Source: Sedimentibacter sp. MB35-C1 (GTDB lineage: Bacteria > Bacillota > Clostridia > Tissierellales > Sedimentibacteraceae). Taken from it: a stretch of 64,000 nt of DNA. Positions 25,769 to 34,232 of this stretch are shown in pieces. A model generated the notes under the pieces. It saw nothing but the letters and a program-made list of their open reading frames with translations, was not told where the DNA came from and ran no database searches. How positions within the stretch are numbered: the stretch's first letter is position 1; each line of letters opens with the position of its first letter. The position numbers and the translations under genes were made by a program. The DNA lies in contig NZ_CP133188.1 of the NCBI RefSeq assembly GCF_030913635.1, positions 2,046,001 to 2,110,000 of the forward strand. The letters run 5' to 3'.

Positions 25769-26737
25769 ATGATACAATATTTTACTTTTAGCTTGCTTTT
25801 TACAGCTTTATTTTTAAAGGTATTTATTGACAAGCTATCTAAAACAAGCTTTTTTAAAAGAACAGAAAATATAGACAGCAATAAGAAGTCTTGCATACAG
25901 GAATTGCATAAGCATAAAGCTGCAACTCCAACAATGGGAGGTGTTGCTATTAATTTGACATTATTTATTTCCACTGTAGCTTACAGTGCTTCAACGAGTA
26001 GAATAATATGGAGTAACTTTTTCTTATTGTTATTCGGTCTGATGGGGTTTGTTGATGATTATATAAAAGTTAAAAAGAAGAGGGATGGCATAACTCCAAA
26101 AGAAAAGTTAGCCGGTCTTATTATTATAGGTGTAATTATAACTATATATTTAATTCTCTCCGGACAGATAAATACACAAATTATGTTTCCGCTCATAAGT
26201 AACTCGATAGAAATTAACACATATCTGTACGGTGTTTTTACGGTGTTTCTGATTGTTTTAGCAAGTAATAGTGTCAACATTACAGACGGAGTAGACGGGC
26301 TTGCGTTGGGTATATGTTCTATAGTCTTTGTTTTCATTGGAATATGTGCATACCAATTGAGGGACGATAAAGTACTGTTTGGAGCCATAATCATGGAGGG
26401 AGCCTGTCTTGGTACTCTGTTTTTTAACAGATATCCTGCTAAAATTTTTATGGGAGACACAGGCTCTCTTTTTTTAGGAGGGTCAATTGCTGTATTTTTG
26501 ATTGAATTGAACATACCCCTATGGATATTTATTGTACTTTGCGTTTGTATTTTTGAAACAATCAGCGTGATAATACAGTTGTTTTCATTAAAATATTTTA
26601 ATAAAAGAGTTTTCAAGATAGCGCCTTTCCATCATCACCTGGAGAAGAGTGGCTGGAAAGAAAGTACTATTACATTGACATTTTGCATTATAACTTTTGC
26701 GGCATGTTTTATTGCATATCTGGGTTTTGGAGCATAA
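25769..26737 (+). CDS. mraY: Phospho-N-acetylmuramoyl-pentapeptide transferase (MraY)
   Basis: Membrane enzyme that makes lipid I from UDP-MurNAc-pentapeptide and undecaprenyl phosphate. The 322 residues contain about 10 hydrophobic segments. Catalytic and nucleotide motifs are visible: FVDDYIK (aspartate pair), NSVNITDGVDGLA, MGDTGSL and the MraY-specific histidine motif FHHHLEKSGW. The last separates it from WecA-type enzymes. CGGAGG precedes the ATG. It is outside a division and cell-wall cluster, so it may be a second copy. Confidence 0.92.
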   Translation: MIQYFTFSLLFTALFLKVFIDKLSKTSFFKRTENIDSNKKSCIQELHKHKAATPTMGGVAINLTLFISTVAYSASTSRIIWSNFFLLLFGLMGFVDDYIKVKKKRDGITPKEKLAGLIIIGVIITIYLILSGQINTQIMFPLISNSIEINTYLYGVFTVFLIVLASNSVNITDGVDGLALGICSIVFVFIGICAYQLRDDKVLFGAIIMEGACLGTLFFNRYPAKIFMGDTGSLFLGGSIAVFLIELNIPLWIFIVLCVCIFETISVIIQLFSLKYFNKRVFKIAPFHHHLEKSGWKESTITLTFCIITFAACFIAYLGFGA

Positions 26738-26821
26738 TACGATGAATAGTATTTTTAAAATATGGAGGTACGGCGTGTAACAAGAGGAAAACAATGAAAT
26801 CATGTGCATGGGAGGTATATT

Positions 26822-27859
26822 ATGATAAAAGTAGGAATTATAGGCTCCACCGGATATGCCGGACAGGAATTAGTAAGGCTGCTATACGGCCATCCGGAAG
26901 TAAAAATAATTAAAACTATTTCGGAAACCTATATGGATAACAAGTATTCTTACGTATACCGGAATTTTACCGGGTTTAGCCAGAATGTCTGTTCTGCTCT
27001 TGATTATGAAACTATTGCAGACGGTATTGATGTGCTTTTCACATCTCTGCCATATGGTGCTTTGATGGAAAGGCTTAATGACGATATATTAAATAATGTA
27101 ACAGTTATTGATCTGGGAGTGGATTATCGTTTATTGAACAGTATGGAGTATAAACAGTATTATAGCAAGGAGCATAAATCTATTCATCTTTCGCCTAGGT
27201 TTACCTATGGCCTTTGTGAGTGGAATGAAAATGAGATACAAGAAGCCGAAAACATTGCTAATCCCGGATGCTTTGCAACGGCAATCCAGCTTGCACTGCT
27301 ACCGCTTATCAAAGAAAAAATAATTTTGACCGACGTGATAGTTGACGGAAAATGTGCGCTGTCAGGTTCAGGTAGAACTCTTACACTTGGAACCCACTTT
27401 GTTGAGGCGAACGAATCAGTTAAGCCTTACAAAATTATAAATCACCCCCACAAAGTAGAAGCTCGGAAAGCGATTGAGCATTTTACCCATGAACAAGTAA
27501 AATTAACCTTTGTACCTCACATTGTCCCTATGCAGAGAGGTATGCTTGTTACCTGCTATACTAGGACTGCAATGAAAGTTGACTATGATTTTATCAGAAG
27601 CATATACGAAAAGTATTATCATTGCAAGGAGTTCGTTCAAATACTGGATCGCGGCATGTATGTGGAAACAAAATGGGTTAGAAATTCAAACATGTGCCAT
27701 ATAAATTTCGAAGTGGATGAACAGGACAATTCATTAATCATATTTGCCGCAATTGATAATCTAATAAAAGGGGCGGCGGGACAGGCTATACAAAACCTGA
27801 ATATAATGAATGGATTCCCTCAAAATACGGCGATTAATTATGTACCGACATGTATTTAA
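26822..27859 (+). CDS. argC: N-acetyl-gamma-glutamyl-phosphate reductase (ArgC)
   Basis: NADPH-dependent reductase of arginine synthesis. The nucleotide motif GIIGSTGYAGQELVRLL begins at about residue 5 from ATG 26822, and the catalytic cysteine is in NPGCFATA. Further markers are SGSGRTLTLGTHFVE, VPHIVPMQRGML and the GAAGQAIQNLNIM end. I chose ATG 26822, with GGGAGG about 8 bp upstream, over an in-frame ATG 18 bp earlier, giving 345 residues. No other arg gene is in the window. It follows mraY by 84 bp. Confidence 0.94.
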   Translation: MIKVGIIGSTGYAGQELVRLLYGHPEVKIIKTISETYMDNKYSYVYRNFTGFSQNVCSALDYETIADGIDVLFTSLPYGALMERLNDDILNNVTVIDLGVDYRLLNSMEYKQYYSKEHKSIHLSPRFTYGLCEWNENEIQEAENIANPGCFATAIQLALLPLIKEKIILTDVIVDGKCALSGSGRTLTLGTHFVEANESVKPYKIINHPHKVEARKAIEHFTHEQVKLTFVPHIVPMQRGMLVTCYTRTAMKVDYDFIRSIYEKYYHCKEFVQILDRGMYVETKWVRNSNMCHINFEVDEQDNSLIIFAAIDNLIKGAAGQAIQNLNIMNGFPQNTAINYVPTCI

Positions 27860-27930
27860 ATACTATTCAATTAGATGGATGACCTTTCAACTTATAACAT
27901 TTATATCTTAAAAAACCAAAAAAATTTACT

Positions 27931-28065
27931 AATGGTAAGAGAAGTGCAGCAGGTGAAGTTGTCGGAGGAGTAATGGGTGATGATTCACCTTCAGGCGCTA
28001 ACAATGCATGGGCTTTGACTGCAGGAAAATTATCAGCAGAAGCAGTTGCAGAGGAATTAAAATAA
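27931..28065 (+). pseudogene. C-terminal remnant of an FAD-dependent fumarate-reductase-like flavoprotein
   Basis: The frame ending at TAA 28063-28065 reads AAGEVVGGVMGDDSPSGA, then NNAWALTAGKLSAEAVAEEL. This fits the conserved end of flavoprotein reductases (AAGEV-GG, then a GxxAGxxAAE helix). Only about 45 residues remain, with no start or FAD-binding part. It is not a piece of the full-length flavoprotein at 34233, whose end differs. Confidence 0.65.
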
Positions 28066-28087
28066 CTTTGAATATATAGAATATTAT

Positions 28088-28131
28088 GGACGTTTCAAAT
28101 GTCATGGATGATGTTGAAACGTCCTTTTTTT
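28088..28131 (+). terminator. Terminator after the flavoprotein remnant
   Basis: GGACGTTTCAA at 28088-28098 pairs perfectly with TTGAAACGTCC at 28114-28124, followed by T7. A terminator left behind the remnant supports a once complete gene here. Confidence 0.9.
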
Positions 28132-28241
28132 ATTTCTTGTTTGCTAAAAGAATATTTAATTATTTTGCTTATTGTGATATGTTTTTCTTATAACAAAATA
28201 TTTATTGTAGCTTTTATATAAAATGTTCATAATTCAAACTG

Positions 28242-28270
28242 TTGACTCTCAAATTAAATCAAAATATAAT
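28242..28270 (+). promoter_or_regulatory. Promoter of alr
   Basis: TTGACT at 28242-28247 and TATAAT at 28265-28270 with a 17-bp spacer. The leader to the ATG is about 90 nt. Confidence 0.65.
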
Positions 28271-28366
28271 GGTGTTATGCAATAAATATTTTTGGAAGTG
28301 TTGGGAGCTCTTAAATTGCTTTCTATGAATAAAAAATAATAATTTAAATGAAAAAAAGGTGGTAAA

Positions 28367-29473
28367 ATGATTTTAAGAGATACAGTTGTAGAAGTAAATT
28401 TGGATAAAATTAAATACAATATGAAGCTGATTAAGGAAATGTGCGGAAATGATGTAGCTGTTATGCCTGTAATAAAAGCTGACGGTTACGGGCACGGTGC
28501 AGTTGGAATAGCTAAAACGTTAATGGAATCAGGGGCGTCTCATCTTGCGGTGGCAACACTTGTAGAAGCTATAGAATTAAGAAAAGCTTATGAATATTAT
28601 CCCATAATGATTCTTGGTCATACACCTAACAGGCTTCTTGGAGAAATAGTAAAATATAATTTAATACCGACAATTTTCAGCTCAGAACAGGCAAAAATTC
28701 TTTCAGACATAGCAGCAAGTTCACATAAAAAAGTAAAAATACACATTAAAGTAGATACGGGATTTCACAGACTTGGAATTTATGATGAAGATGAAATAGC
28801 TTCAATTTGTTCATATCCAAACATAGAAGCTGAAGGAATTTTTTCACACTTAGCTCTTGTAAATGATGAAGAGAATAAAATGCAGTTTGGCAAGTTTACA
28901 GATATGATAAATAAACTTGAAAAAAGAGGAATTACATTTAGATATAAACATATTTCTGACAGCATAAGTCTTGTGGATTATCCTGAGTATAGGATGAATA
29001 TGGTGCGCCCCGGCGCATTAATATATGGGCTGAGAGGTTTTCATAAAGGTTTTATAGGAGTAGAAACATGCATATGCTTTAAAACACGTATTTCTCAAAT
29101 TCATGACATTAAAAAAGGTGAAGGCGTAGGATACGATTATTTGTGGAGAGCAACAAAGGATACAAAAATTGGAACTCTTCCATTTGGGTATGCAGACGGT
29201 TATCCAAGAAATATGAGAGATAAAGGATATGTTACTATAAAAGGTATAAAGTGTCCCATACTAGGAGTTATTTGCATGGATCAATGCATGGTTGATCTTG
29301 CAGGTGTTTCAGATCCTCAAGTAGGAGATGAGGCAATAATATATGGGGACGGTAAAAATAACACAATGAGCATACAGGAGGCAAGTGAACTTGCCGGTAC
29401 AAATAAAAATGAAATAGTTGCAAGAATTCTTCCAAGACCTCCGCGTGTATATGTGTCATCTGAAAAAAAATAG
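28367..29473 (+). CDS. alr: Alanine racemase
   Basis: PLP enzyme that interconverts L- and D-alanine for peptidoglycan. The 368 residues match. The PLP lysine is in VIKADGYGHGA at about residues 38-48. RMNMVRPGALIYG and the second-domain catalytic tyrosine region GVGYDYLWRA are present, as are LPFGYADGYPR and GVICMDQCMVDL. AAAGGTGG lies before the ATG. It has its own promoter and terminator, so it is a single-gene unit. Confidence 0.96.
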   Translation: MILRDTVVEVNLDKIKYNMKLIKEMCGNDVAVMPVIKADGYGHGAVGIAKTLMESGASHLAVATLVEAIELRKAYEYYPIMILGHTPNRLLGEIVKYNLIPTIFSSEQAKILSDIAASSHKKVKIHIKVDTGFHRLGIYDEDEIASICSYPNIEAEGIFSHLALVNDEENKMQFGKFTDMINKLEKRGITFRYKHISDSISLVDYPEYRMNMVRPGALIYGLRGFHKGFIGVETCICFKTRISQIHDIKKGEGVGYDYLWRATKDTKIGTLPFGYADGYPRNMRDKGYVTIKGIKCPILGVICMDQCMVDLAGVSDPQVGDEAIIYGDGKNNTMSIQEASELAGTNKNEIVARILPRPPRVYVSSEKK

Positions 29474-29475
29474 CA

Positions 29476-29520
29476 TATAGAAACCTCCGAGTAAATATTA
29501 ATTACTCGGAGGTTTCTATA
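29476..29520 (+). terminator. Strong bidirectional terminator between alr and the UvrA-like gene
   Basis: A perfect 19-bp stem pairs 29476-29494 with 29502-29520 around a 7-nt loop. The stem includes AAACCTCCGAGTAA. It separates two convergent genes. Confidence 0.85.
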
Positions 29521-29594
29521 TATAATGATTATAAGTTAAACAAGCAGTGGTATATAAATTATAAGTTTGTTATTTTCCATCTTATAATTTTTAA

Positions 29595-31856
29595 TTACGG
29601 CAGACTGTCAATCAAGTACGGCCTTGTTACTGAAGTGTCGGAATTAAGTAAGTTTTTAACAGTCCCGGAAAACAGAATATTGCCTCCGGAAATTCCACCT
29701 CCAGGGCCCAGTTCGATTATGTAATCGGCATCCTTCATAACCTCGAGACTATGTTCAACGAGAAACAGGCTGTTGCCCTCATCAACTAATTTGTTAAAAA
29801 GCTTCATAAGCTTTCTTACATCCTCTAGATGAAGCCCGTCTGTAGGTTCGTCAAGTATAAAAACAGCCCCCTTTTGATTAAGCTGGCTTGCAAGCTTAAC
29901 TCTTTGAAGTTCTCCGCCGGACAGTGTAGTCATGGACTGATTAAGGTGAAGATATCCTAAGCCTACCTTTTCAAGTGACTCAAGCTTTTTCGTGAAGTTT
30001 TCTACCTTGAAAAAGTCGATTGCTTCTTCTACAGTGAAATCCATTACCTCCGCAATGTTTTTGCCGTGATACGTATATTTGAGTACGTCCTTGGAAAATC
30101 TTTTGCCATGACACACATCGCATACAGTTTCTATGGTGTCCATAAATGCCATTTCCGAAATAATAATACCCTTGCCGCCGCATGCCGGGCATGCTCCCTT
30201 TGAATTAAAGCTGAATAAATTTGGCTTCAGTTTATTTTCATGAGCAAATATTTTCCTTATGTTGTCTGATATGTCAAGATATGTCGCAGGTGTTGAACGC
30301 AAGTTTACACCGATATTTTTTTGACTTATTGAAATCACATTTTCATGAAACACATTTTGAAAATATTCCATCAGGGAGCTTTTACCTGATCCTGCAACTC
30401 CTGCAATAACCGTCAGCACTCCAAGAGGAAAATCTACAGAAACATTTTTTAAATTGTGAATTTGAGCATTTTTGACAGAGAACCACTTTTTCGGTTTTCT
30501 TATAACTTCTTTCAGAGGAGCTTTCTGTCCTAAGAGTTTTCCGGTTAAGTTATCGGATTCTATGAGTTCAGAATACTTACCCTGAAATATTATCATCCCG
30601 CCGTTAGTTCCTGCTTTGGGACCCATATCAATTACATAGTCAGCCATTTTTATAATTTCTCTGTGATGTTCAACAATCAAGATTGTATTTCCATGATTTT
30701 TCAGCTTAATCAGAGAATTCTTAAGCAGTTCTATATCTTTGGGATGAAGGCCGACACTCGGTTCGTCCAGTACATACACCATATCAGTCAAAGAAGAATT
30801 TATATATTTTGCAATTTTAATTCTTTGAGCCTCTCCGCCTGATAGGGTTCCGGAGCCTCTGCTTAATGAAATATAGCCCAATCCTATTTCAACCAAAGCA
30901 GTCAGACGTTTTATAAGCTCTCTTTTTATATCTTGTGCCAATGGATTATCAATACTTTTGATAAATTCTATAGCTTCTGGAATCGGCATATCATCTACAT
31001 CTGCTATACTCTTGCCATTTATTTTACAGCTTCTTATCTTATGGTTTATCCTTGATCCGCCGCATTCAGGGCATGCTGCGGTTGTTACCATTTCATCCAA
31101 AATCTTTTGATGGCGTTTGCCTTCTTTAGTGCTTATTATACTTCTGTACATCCTGGGATATATACCTTCAAATTTTGCTGTTTTTGGCCAATTAGACGGA
31201 GGGTTTTTCACCTTTACTTGAGGAGAATAAAGAAATAAGTTCAGCTCTTCATTTGAATAATCCTTAATTTTTTTATTAAGGTCAAACAACCCGCTGTATG
31301 CATATCTTTTCCATCTCCATGCTCTTGTTGTAAAAGTGGGAAAGTTTATTACACCTTCGTCATTTAAGCATTTATTAAAATCTACAAGTTTATGTATATC
31401 TAAATCTGTAATATCACCCAGACCATCACATCGAGGGCATTTCCCCAATGGGTGATTAAACGAAAAGCTGTCCGAATATCCTACAAAGGGTTTTCCAACT
31501 CTTGAGAATAAAAGTCTTAAAAAAGGTTGAATGTCCGTGTACGTTCCAACAGTGGATCGTGTATTTGGTGCTGGTTTTTTTTGATTGATGATAATTGTTA
31601 CAGGAAGGTTCTCTACCTTTTCAACGTCAGGCCTTCCGTATTTTGGAAGATATTGCTGAACAAAGCTGGGAAAGGTTTCATTCAGTTCTCTTCTTGACTC
31701 TGCTGCTATAGTGTCAATACAAAGTGATGATTTCCCGGAGCCGGACACTCCGGTAAAAATTGTTATTTGTTTTTTGGGTATCTTCACTGAAATGTTTTTT
31801 AAATTGTTTTCACAAGCATTTACTATATTTATAGTGTTGTTTTCATCAAAATTCAT
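29595..31856 (-). CDS. Short UvrA paralogue lacking the UvrB-binding domain
   Basis: A 753-residue double ABC ATPase of the UvrA family. Both Walker A motifs (GVSGSGKSSL and GVAGSGKSSL) and both signatures (LSGGEAQRIKIA and LSGGELQRVKLA) are intact. Zinc-finger cysteines appear as CPRCDGLG, CPECGGSR, CPACGGKG and CDVCHGKR. Normal UvrA is about 940 residues. Here NTRSTVGTYTDIQPFLRLLFSRVG runs almost directly into FSFNHPLGKCPRC, so the UvrB-binding insertion is missing. This is the UvrA2/DrrC-like class, linked to drug tolerance rather than standard excision repair. A genuine uvrA is expected elsewhere. Confidence 0.92.
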   Translation of the reverse strand: MNFDENNTINIVNACENNLKNISVKIPKKQITIFTGVSGSGKSSLCIDTIAAESRRELNETFPSFVQQYLPKYGRPDVEKVENLPVTIIINQKKPAPNTRSTVGTYTDIQPFLRLLFSRVGKPFVGYSDSFSFNHPLGKCPRCDGLGDITDLDIHKLVDFNKCLNDEGVINFPTFTTRAWRWKRYAYSGLFDLNKKIKDYSNEELNLFLYSPQVKVKNPPSNWPKTAKFEGIYPRMYRSIISTKEGKRHQKILDEMVTTAACPECGGSRINHKIRSCKINGKSIADVDDMPIPEAIEFIKSIDNPLAQDIKRELIKRLTALVEIGLGYISLSRGSGTLSGGEAQRIKIAKYINSSLTDMVYVLDEPSVGLHPKDIELLKNSLIKLKNHGNTILIVEHHREIIKMADYVIDMGPKAGTNGGMIIFQGKYSELIESDNLTGKLLGQKAPLKEVIRKPKKWFSVKNAQIHNLKNVSVDFPLGVLTVIAGVAGSGKSSLMEYFQNVFHENVISISQKNIGVNLRSTPATYLDISDNIRKIFAHENKLKPNLFSFNSKGACPACGGKGIIISEMAFMDTIETVCDVCHGKRFSKDVLKYTYHGKNIAEVMDFTVEEAIDFFKVENFTKKLESLEKVGLGYLHLNQSMTTLSGGELQRVKLASQLNQKGAVFILDEPTDGLHLEDVRKLMKLFNKLVDEGNSLFLVEHSLEVMKDADYIIELGPGGGISGGNILFSGTVKNLLNSDTSVTRPYLIDSLP

Positions 31857-32231
31857 TTGCTTTTGTTACTCCTGCTAAAAATTTTGCTCTATTGTTCCTC
31901 AGTACACATCCGGCTGATAATTCCCATTTCCAGCCGACATATTGTCAGTATATAGCCAGATTTAAAATAAATCAACAGTAAATAAAAAGTAGTGACAAGG
32001 GGATGGTAGTGTTGTCACTATTTTAATAGCACAACAATCAAATTGAAATAGATAAAATAATAGTATATAATGTAGAAGTTATAAGATAAATTTAAAATAT
32101 TTTTGGGTAGAAACATCCGGATAATTATATTATACCTAAAATATGACGACATACGGTTATTAAGAGATAATGGATATATAAGAGTTTTTAAGTCAAGGAA
32201 TATATCAAAAAATAGTTTAGGGGTGAAGGTA

Positions 32232-33758
32232 TTGAATGAACATGATTTTAATTCCATGAATGAACAAGAAGTTGATAAATTATTGAAAAACGGGGAATCT
32301 GAATTACAGCCTCAAAGTGACGTTGTTAATGAAATAACTCCTTGGAGTAAGGCTATAAATCGTGTGCTTGTGGGTTTGGCATTGAGCACATTGACGCTGA
32401 ATTTTCTTTGCCTTAATTATATTTTACCTGCAATTGGTATTGTGCTTATGTTGCTTGGATTTCGTTCTTTGCGTAATGAAAATTTTGGGTTTAGAGTATG
32501 TTGGATAATTTCAATTATCAGAATTTTTTATTTCTTTCCAGGGTTGATACTGAATGCAACCATTTGGCAGAAATATATTTATCAACTTCCTGTCATTACT
32601 GCTTTGAACTATGTCAATATTGCTTTAATTATTGTTCTCATGTTTTGCCTGCGCAGCGGTTTTCGCTCGGTGCAGATAAAATCGAAATCACCTGAAAATA
32701 TAAGCGGAATTTCTGCACTTATTGTTTGGTATGTTATTTTATGTGTACTTGGTTTGATTCAGTATAATGGGTGGATTATTGCAATTATAATTCTCATTGC
32801 CTATGTGTATATTATCCGAAGTCTTTATGGCTTGTCATCTGAACTTAATAAGGCAGGATATGCAATTCAAGACGCTCCCATTAAAATATCAGACAAAAAT
32901 TTAACCAGGATTATTTTAGGGGTTCTTGTTTTGGGTATTGCCTCAGGCTATTTGTTCTTTGGCAAATATCCTATGTCTTGGGAAAAAATTAACGTGGCTG
33001 AGCAAAATAAATACGAAGATTTAAGATTACATTTGTTGGATATGGGATTTCCGGAAACTGTTTTAAATGATCTTACTGAAAATGATGTTTCAGATTGTGA
33101 TGGAGCAATTCGGGTAGTAACTGATAGGGAAGATCATGCTGTAAATGATGGCCGGGAAGTAACTGAAAAAAACGGAAATGCTACCTATATTTCAACGGTT
33201 TATGATGTTATGGAGCTGCGAATCACAAGTGTAGCAGTCGAGCTTTCAGGTGAACGAGAACAATGGAAAATATTTCACCACTTTGATTGGGTTGTAGATC
33301 CGGGGTTTTACGGAACAGAAGTCATTCAGCTATGGCCAACTTACAGGGGTGACCGTGGCTGGTCAAAGAATGGAAATTTTTCAGGTCATGTTCTATACGA
33401 TGATGATGAACAAACTTATGCGGCACCATACTACAGTCTAGAGTATGCAACTTATCAAAACGAAAATATTTTTTTTGGAAAACAGGTTTCCACTGATGCT
33501 TTTGCTTCATTTTCTTTTCCCACCGGTAAGGAACACTACAGAGGATATGTTTCTTATGAAATTCTTGAAAATGTAGACGGTTATATTATTGACTCGTGGA
33601 TAAACTATGTTCATCAACGAAGCCGATTGCAGTATCCAGTGCAGACAGCGCTAGATTCTCGAACAACATCATCGATGTTTTCTTCTAACAGGGTTTTTTT
33701 TATGATTCAAGATGCACTGCAATTCGATCCTAACGACAAAGATGCAAAACCATTTTAG
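32232..33758 (+). CDS. Uncharacterised polytopic membrane protein with a large soluble C-terminal part
   Basis: I do not recognise this protein of about 508 residues. After a charged N-terminus (MNEQEVDKLLKNGESELQPQS) come about seven hydrophobic segments in the first 260 residues. The C-terminal 230 residues are soluble and rich in aromatic residues, including WKIFHHFDWVVDPGFYG and LWPTYRGDRGWSK. Since the part ends near one membrane side it may face outside. I chose TTG 32232 with GGGGTG 6 bp upstream. GTG 32223 is an alternative, and the frame is open further upstream. No neighbours suggest a role. Confidence 0.65.
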   Translation: MNEHDFNSMNEQEVDKLLKNGESELQPQSDVVNEITPWSKAINRVLVGLALSTLTLNFLCLNYILPAIGIVLMLLGFRSLRNENFGFRVCWIISIIRIFYFFPGLILNATIWQKYIYQLPVITALNYVNIALIIVLMFCLRSGFRSVQIKSKSPENISGISALIVWYVILCVLGLIQYNGWIIAIIILIAYVYIIRSLYGLSSELNKAGYAIQDAPIKISDKNLTRIILGVLVLGIASGYLFFGKYPMSWEKINVAEQNKYEDLRLHLLDMGFPETVLNDLTENDVSDCDGAIRVVTDREDHAVNDGREVTEKNGNATYISTVYDVMELRITSVAVELSGEREQWKIFHHFDWVVDPGFYGTEVIQLWPTYRGDRGWSKNGNFSGHVLYDDDEQTYAAPYYSLEYATYQNENIFFGKQVSTDAFASFSFPTGKEHYRGYVSYEILENVDGYIIDSWINYVHQRSRLQYPVQTALDSRTTSSMFSSNRVFFMIQDALQFDPNDKDAKPF

Positions 33759-34167
33759 TTGGTATAGCTAAATAACCTGGAAAGTTCATTAAATCTTTGA
33801 ATTTAGAAGCTGACAAGTGGACGTTGTTGTCATCTGGTATTTGATTAATTATCAAACGAAATCTGGGAAGAGGATAACAAATAGAGTTGACACAATTGTT
33901 CATGTTAAAAAAATTAAGACTAATAAAAGCGAAAAGGAATGACAAGGTGTTTGGTTTGTTTTCATCTTAGATTAATTTATTAGGAATAATGCTCCCATTA
34001 CGGCATCATATTACAAGTGTGTTGTTGTGATGGGATTTTTGTTGCAAATTTAATATAATGACATATTTGCAAAGCGTATTTTTTTCATAGGATATAATTG
34101 TTAAAAAACATACAAACATAATTTTATTAACTTTATATTTTTTAAATTAAGTAAAATAATATTAGTA
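33759..34167. other. Intergenic stretch before the exported flavoprotein
   Basis: Contains a possible weak terminator, with CCCATTAC at 33994-34001 pairing with GTGATGGG at 34027-34034 before a T5 run. The rest is AT-rich with no supported gene. Confidence 0.45.
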
Positions 34168-34196
34168 TTGACAACATTTATCATTAAGTCTATAAT
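34168..34196 (+). promoter_or_regulatory. Consensus promoter of the exported flavoprotein
   Basis: TTGACA at 34168-34173 and TATAAT at 34191-34196 with exactly 17 bp between. A short leader of about 30 nt precedes the ATG, with AAAGGAG at the end. Confidence 0.85.
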
Positions 34197-34232
34197 ACGT
34201 TAAGTTAAAAAAATATCAAAAAAGGAGCTTTT

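Larger units (their letters stand above)
28066..28366. other. Intergenic stretch before alr
   Basis: Holds the terminator at 28088-28131 and the alr promoter at 28242-28270. I see nothing else. Confidence 0.6.

Noticed and set aside
33730-33945. Minus-strand frame after the membrane protein gene
   Set aside because: It overlaps the upstream gene end and has no start signal.
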